A stretch of 8,808 nucleotides of DNA from an uncultured Bacteroidales bacterium (lineage in GTDB: Bacteria > Bacteroidota > Bacteroidia > Bacteroidales > UBA3663). The DNA lies in contig CALBPV010000056.1 in the NCBI GenBank assembly GCA_937899265.1, positions 1 to 8,808 on the forward strand, written 5' to 3'. A model generated the notes under the pieces. That model had not been told where the DNA came from, made no database searches, and was given only the letters and a program-made list of their open reading frames with translations. The translations under genes and the position numbers were made by a program. How positions within the stretch are numbered: position 1 is the stretch's first letter; each line of letters begins with the position of its first letter. Positions 6,736 through 8,808 of the stretch are shown here, piece after piece.

Positions 6736-7482
6736 ATGAAAAAAATTCTTCTCAGCGCAGCCCTCGTTTTCGGGCTGACCTCAGTGCCCCAGACAATGGA
6801 GGCACAAAGTTTTCTGAACAATGTGCTTGGTGCTTTGTCAGGCGCATCATCTTCATCCTCCTCTTCGTCTTCCAACGACAACAACACGTCCTCTTCATCG
6901 TCCTCGCAGAATGTGTTGGGCAACATCCTCAACAGCGTGACATCCAGCGTGACGGGTTCCAATTCGTCGGAAGTCGGAAACATTTTGGGAAATGTGATTT
7001 CGGCCGTAACAGGCGACATGACCACGACGGCAGCCTCCGTTGTGGGCACGTGGAAATACACCGAACCCGCCGTACAGTTTGAAAGCGAAAACCTGCTCAC
7101 CAAAGCCGGCGGAGCCGCAGTGGCAGAGAAGGTGGAAGCCAAGTTGGCCAAATACTATAAGGTAGTGGGCATCAAGGCCGGCACACTGACGTTCACATTC
7201 AATGAGGACGGCACATGCAGCTACGGTGTAGGCTCACGCAGCCTCTCGGGCACCTATACTTTCGACAAGGAGACCAAGACCATCACCATCACGACCACAA
7301 CGGGAATGAGTGTGAAGACGTATGTGACGGTATCTGGATCGACGATGAGTCTCTGTTTCGACGCATCGAAACTGTTGACACTCTTCACAACCCTGAGTTC
7401 CAAGTTCTCGTCACTCTCCACCATTTCCAGCCTCGCATCCAACTACGACGGCATGAAGGTAGGCTTCAAGTTCACAAAATAA
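6736..7482 (+). CDS. Secreted serine-rich protein with DUF4923-like (lipocalin-like) domain
   Basis: 248 residues, function unknown. Residues 1-23 form a signal peptide (MKKILLSAALVFGLTSVPQT, then MEA, probable cleavage before Q24). There is no lipobox cysteine, so a periplasmic or exported soluble protein is likely. Two serine runs (S38-S46 and S52-S57) separated by NDNNT make a flexible linker. An imperfect repeat follows: VLGNILNSVTSSVTG and then VGNILGNVISAVTG. From about residue 103 comes the conserved-looking domain VVGTWKYTEPAVQFESENLL (W106), then TFTFNEDGTCSYGVGSRSLSGTYTFD, a strand-rich pattern like small lipocalin-type barrels. I recognise this from memory as the Bacteroidetes DUF4923 family. 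It starts 50 bases after the glucanotransferase stop with no promoter match between them, and ends 7 bases before the next gene, so co-transcription is likely. A link in function to either neighbour is not established. Confidence 0.85.
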   Translation: MKKILLSAALVFGLTSVPQTMEAQSFLNNVLGALSGASSSSSSSSSNDNNTSSSSSSQNVLGNILNSVTSSVTGSNSSEVGNILGNVISAVTGDMTTTAASVVGTWKYTEPAVQFESENLLTKAGGAAVAEKVEAKLAKYYKVVGIKAGTLTFTFNEDGTCSYGVGSRSLSGTYTFDKETKTITITTTTGMSVKTYVTVSGSTMSLCFDASKLLTLFTTLSSKFSSLSTISSLASNYDGMKVGFKFTK

Positions 7483-7489
7483 ACAAGGT

Positions 7490-8626
7490 ATGGAACGCCA
7501 TATCCAGACCCTCATTCTCGGCGGAGGACCTTCGGGCATCTCCGCCGCTATTTTATTGCAGAAAGCCGGACTTAAGAATCTGGTGATAGACCGCGCTGTC
7601 TTTCCGCGCAACAAGGCGTGTGCCGGTCTCGTCACCCTCAAGACCTACAATCGGCTGCGTCATCTGATGGAAGAGAAGAGCGAAGCCGAAACGGCGTCCC
7701 TCTTTTGTGACAGCACCGACAAGGTGAGCGTCTATAAGGGTAACAGCCGGCTGTGCGCCACCGAGGCAGGAACGGGTTACCGGCTTGTGCGGCGGCGGCA
7801 GTTTGATGCCCAAATGGTGCAATACTACAAACAGCTCGGAGGCACGATGCTCGAAGGACAGAACAACTACACCGTTGACATTGAGCACCGAACGGTCATC
7901 CTGAATGATGCCGACAACACCCGGCTGCACTATGAATACCTCATCGGAGCCGACGGAGCCAAGAGTACCCTGAGGAGGCAACTCGGTCTCCCCATATCCC
8001 AAATGGGTCTGAGCCTGGAGACACATGTCCCCAAAACGGAATGCCCTTTCCCCACCGACGAGGTGCGCATAGCTTTCGGTGTGATTGAGGGCGGCTATGC
8101 TTGGATATTCCCTTCTGGCAAGGATGTGTGCATCGGCATCATCAACACCTACCGGGCCGGCTATAACTATCGCCAAACGCTCAGCGACTATTTGACGGCG
8201 CTGGGACTTGATGCATCACGTTACGAACTGCGCGGAGCATACATCCCCTACGGCGATGTGACTGCCACGAAGGGAATGCCCCGCAATGTGCTCCTGGTGG
8301 GTGATGCGGGAGGATACGTGGACCCGCTGGTAGGTGAAGGACTCTATCTGGCACTCACCTCCGGCACCTTTGCGGCACAATCGCTCATCGCCGGCCGTCC
8401 CGAAGACTTTGAGAAAAACATGAAGCCACATGTACGGAGCATAAGGCAGGGACGCGTGCTCCGCGACAAGTTCTATACACCCCGCGTGCTCGACTTTTTC
8501 TACCGCAATATCCGGGGTCGCGAACGTTTCCTCCGCTTCTTCTGCGACCACCATATATCCACCGACCTCTACCCCACCACCTATGTGGGCCTCATCAGGC
8601 TGCTTTGGGGTTACAAGAGGCAATGA
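7490..8626 (+). CDS. Geranylgeranyl reductase family FAD-dependent oxidoreductase
   Basis: 378 residues, a flavoprotein of the geranylgeranyl-reductase/aromatic-hydroxylase superfamily. The N-terminal Rossmann fold shows TLILGGGPSGISAAILLQKAG (G11-x-G13-xx-G16) and ends with D34 (LVIDR) for the FAD ribose. It continues with VFPRNKACAGLV (38-48), corresponding to the family's FPRxKxCGG motif, here with A45 in place of the first glycine. YLIGADGAKSTLRR (D155) is the second FAD/NAD(P)-contact motif, and NVLLVGDAGGYVDPLVGEGL (G271-D272-A273) is the third. No signal peptide or clear membrane segment. Family members saturate prenyl chains of chlorophyll, archaeal lipids or quinones; the bacterial role here is uncertain, with the menaquinone side chain only a guess. 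The ATG begins 7 bases after the previous stop. AAGG lies just one base upstream, too close to be a normal Shine-Dalgarno site, so translation may depend on coupling. Confidence 0.88.
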   Translation: MERHIQTLILGGGPSGISAAILLQKAGLKNLVIDRAVFPRNKACAGLVTLKTYNRLRHLMEEKSEAETASLFCDSTDKVSVYKGNSRLCATEAGTGYRLVRRRQFDAQMVQYYKQLGGTMLEGQNNYTVDIEHRTVILNDADNTRLHYEYLIGADGAKSTLRRQLGLPISQMGLSLETHVPKTECPFPTDEVRIAFGVIEGGYAWIFPSGKDVCIGIINTYRAGYNYRQTLSDYLTALGLDASRYELRGAYIPYGDVTATKGMPRNVLLVGDAGGYVDPLVGEGLYLALTSGTFAAQSLIAGRPEDFEKNMKPHVRSIRQGRVLRDKFYTPRVLDFFYRNIRGRERFLRFFCDHHISTDLYPTTYVGLIRLLWGYKRQ

Positions 8627-8640
8627 CTGCATTTTCTGCA

Positions 8641-8712
8641 CCGGGGGAAATGTCCAGGGACAAAGAACAGCGGCTACTGCGTTATTTTCAGGTCAGAGAA
8701 ACATTCCCGGGG
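8641..8712. other. Imperfect inverted repeat downstream of the flavoprotein gene
   Basis: GGGAAATGT near 8645-8653 faces ACATTCCC at 8701-8708, giving an 8-9 base stem with one bulged A and a loop of about 47 bases. Within the loop, GTCCAGGGAC (8652-8661) is a short palindrome. No T-run follows, so I do not call it a terminator. It may be chance. Confidence 0.25.
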
Positions 8713-8723
8713 AGTCAGAAAAC

Positions 8724-8808
8724 TGTCAATTCATTGCCCGAATCTCGGCGAATCTTTTGACACTTGTCAATTCGTCGCTCCAATTTGCGGCAAGCTTTTG
8801 ACACTTGT
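8724..8808. repeat. 41-base tandem repeat with embedded palindrome, running off the right edge
   Basis: Two units, 8724-8764 and 8765-8805, agree at 31 of 41 positions, and a third begins with TGT at 8806-8808. Conservation is concentrated at the ends: each unit opens with TGTCAATTC and closes with CTTTTGACACT. The middle 21 bases keep a loose pattern (for example AAT and GGC or near matches). Across the unit junction, TTGACA-CT-TGTCAA (8757-8770) is a perfect 6-base palindrome with a 2-base centre. No reading frame of interest passes through it. The copy number cannot be judged because the window ends here. Confidence 0.7.

Noticed and set aside
8583..8801. Small plus-strand frame of 72 codons at the right end
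   Set aside because: It starts inside the flavoprotein gene and passes through the tandem repeat. It has no start-site signal or recognisable sequence.
8724..8808. CRISPR array
   Set aside because: The period is 41 bases, with a conserved core of about 20 bases and 'spacers' that resemble each other. CRISPR arrays usually have longer repeats and unrelated spacers, and no cas gene is present.

Overview
The window looks like a piece of a Bacteroidota chromosome, most likely order Bacteroidales and possibly Prevotellaceae. Three signals support this. The promoters match the Bacteroidetes pattern TTTG-N19-21-TAnnTTTG. Start codons lack good Shine-Dalgarno sequences. The protein families are typical of the group: a secreted PL1-type pectate lyase with the 'FPGAEGHGR' N-terminus, a TonB receptor with the Bacteroidetes-style 'KWKRFSRASYASFQSLHRV' leader, a CBM20-GH77 glucanotransferase and a DUF4923-like secreted protein. 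The genus is an inference.

Layout. Two genes read leftward. A pectate lyase (1-1500, C-terminus cut off by the window edge) lies downstream of a TonB-dependent outer-membrane receptor (1636-3705). Each has its own recognisable promoter. Three genes read rightward as a probable operon: a large DPE2-type 4-alpha-glucanotransferase (3821-6685), a small secreted serine-rich DUF4923-like protein (6736-7482) and a geranylgeranyl-reductase-family flavoprotein (7490-8626). Gaps between them are 50 and 7 bases, and no internal promoter is visible. The two groups diverge from a 115-base region (3706-3820) in which the leftward and rightward promoters physically interlock.

Functionally, the lyase cleaves pectin outside the cell or at its surface. 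The receptor imports a TonB-dependent substrate that cannot be named from sequence, perhaps a corrinoid or siderophore. The glucanotransferase handles maltose and maltodextrins in the cytoplasm. The flavoprotein probably reduces or oxidises a prenyl-type or other hydrophobic substrate. No single pathway obviously links all five genes, and there is no SusC/SusD pair or CRISPR array.

The non-coding DNA holds the more unusual signals. A near-identical 24-base sequence sits in inverted orientation in the 5' leader and just past the stop codon of the receptor gene. Its two differences both become G.U pairs in the receptor mRNA. A 41-base tandem repeat carrying a TTGACA-CT-TGTCAA palindrome begins after the last gene and runs off the right edge. 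I found no clear new multi-gene system. The best leads are these two repeat structures.
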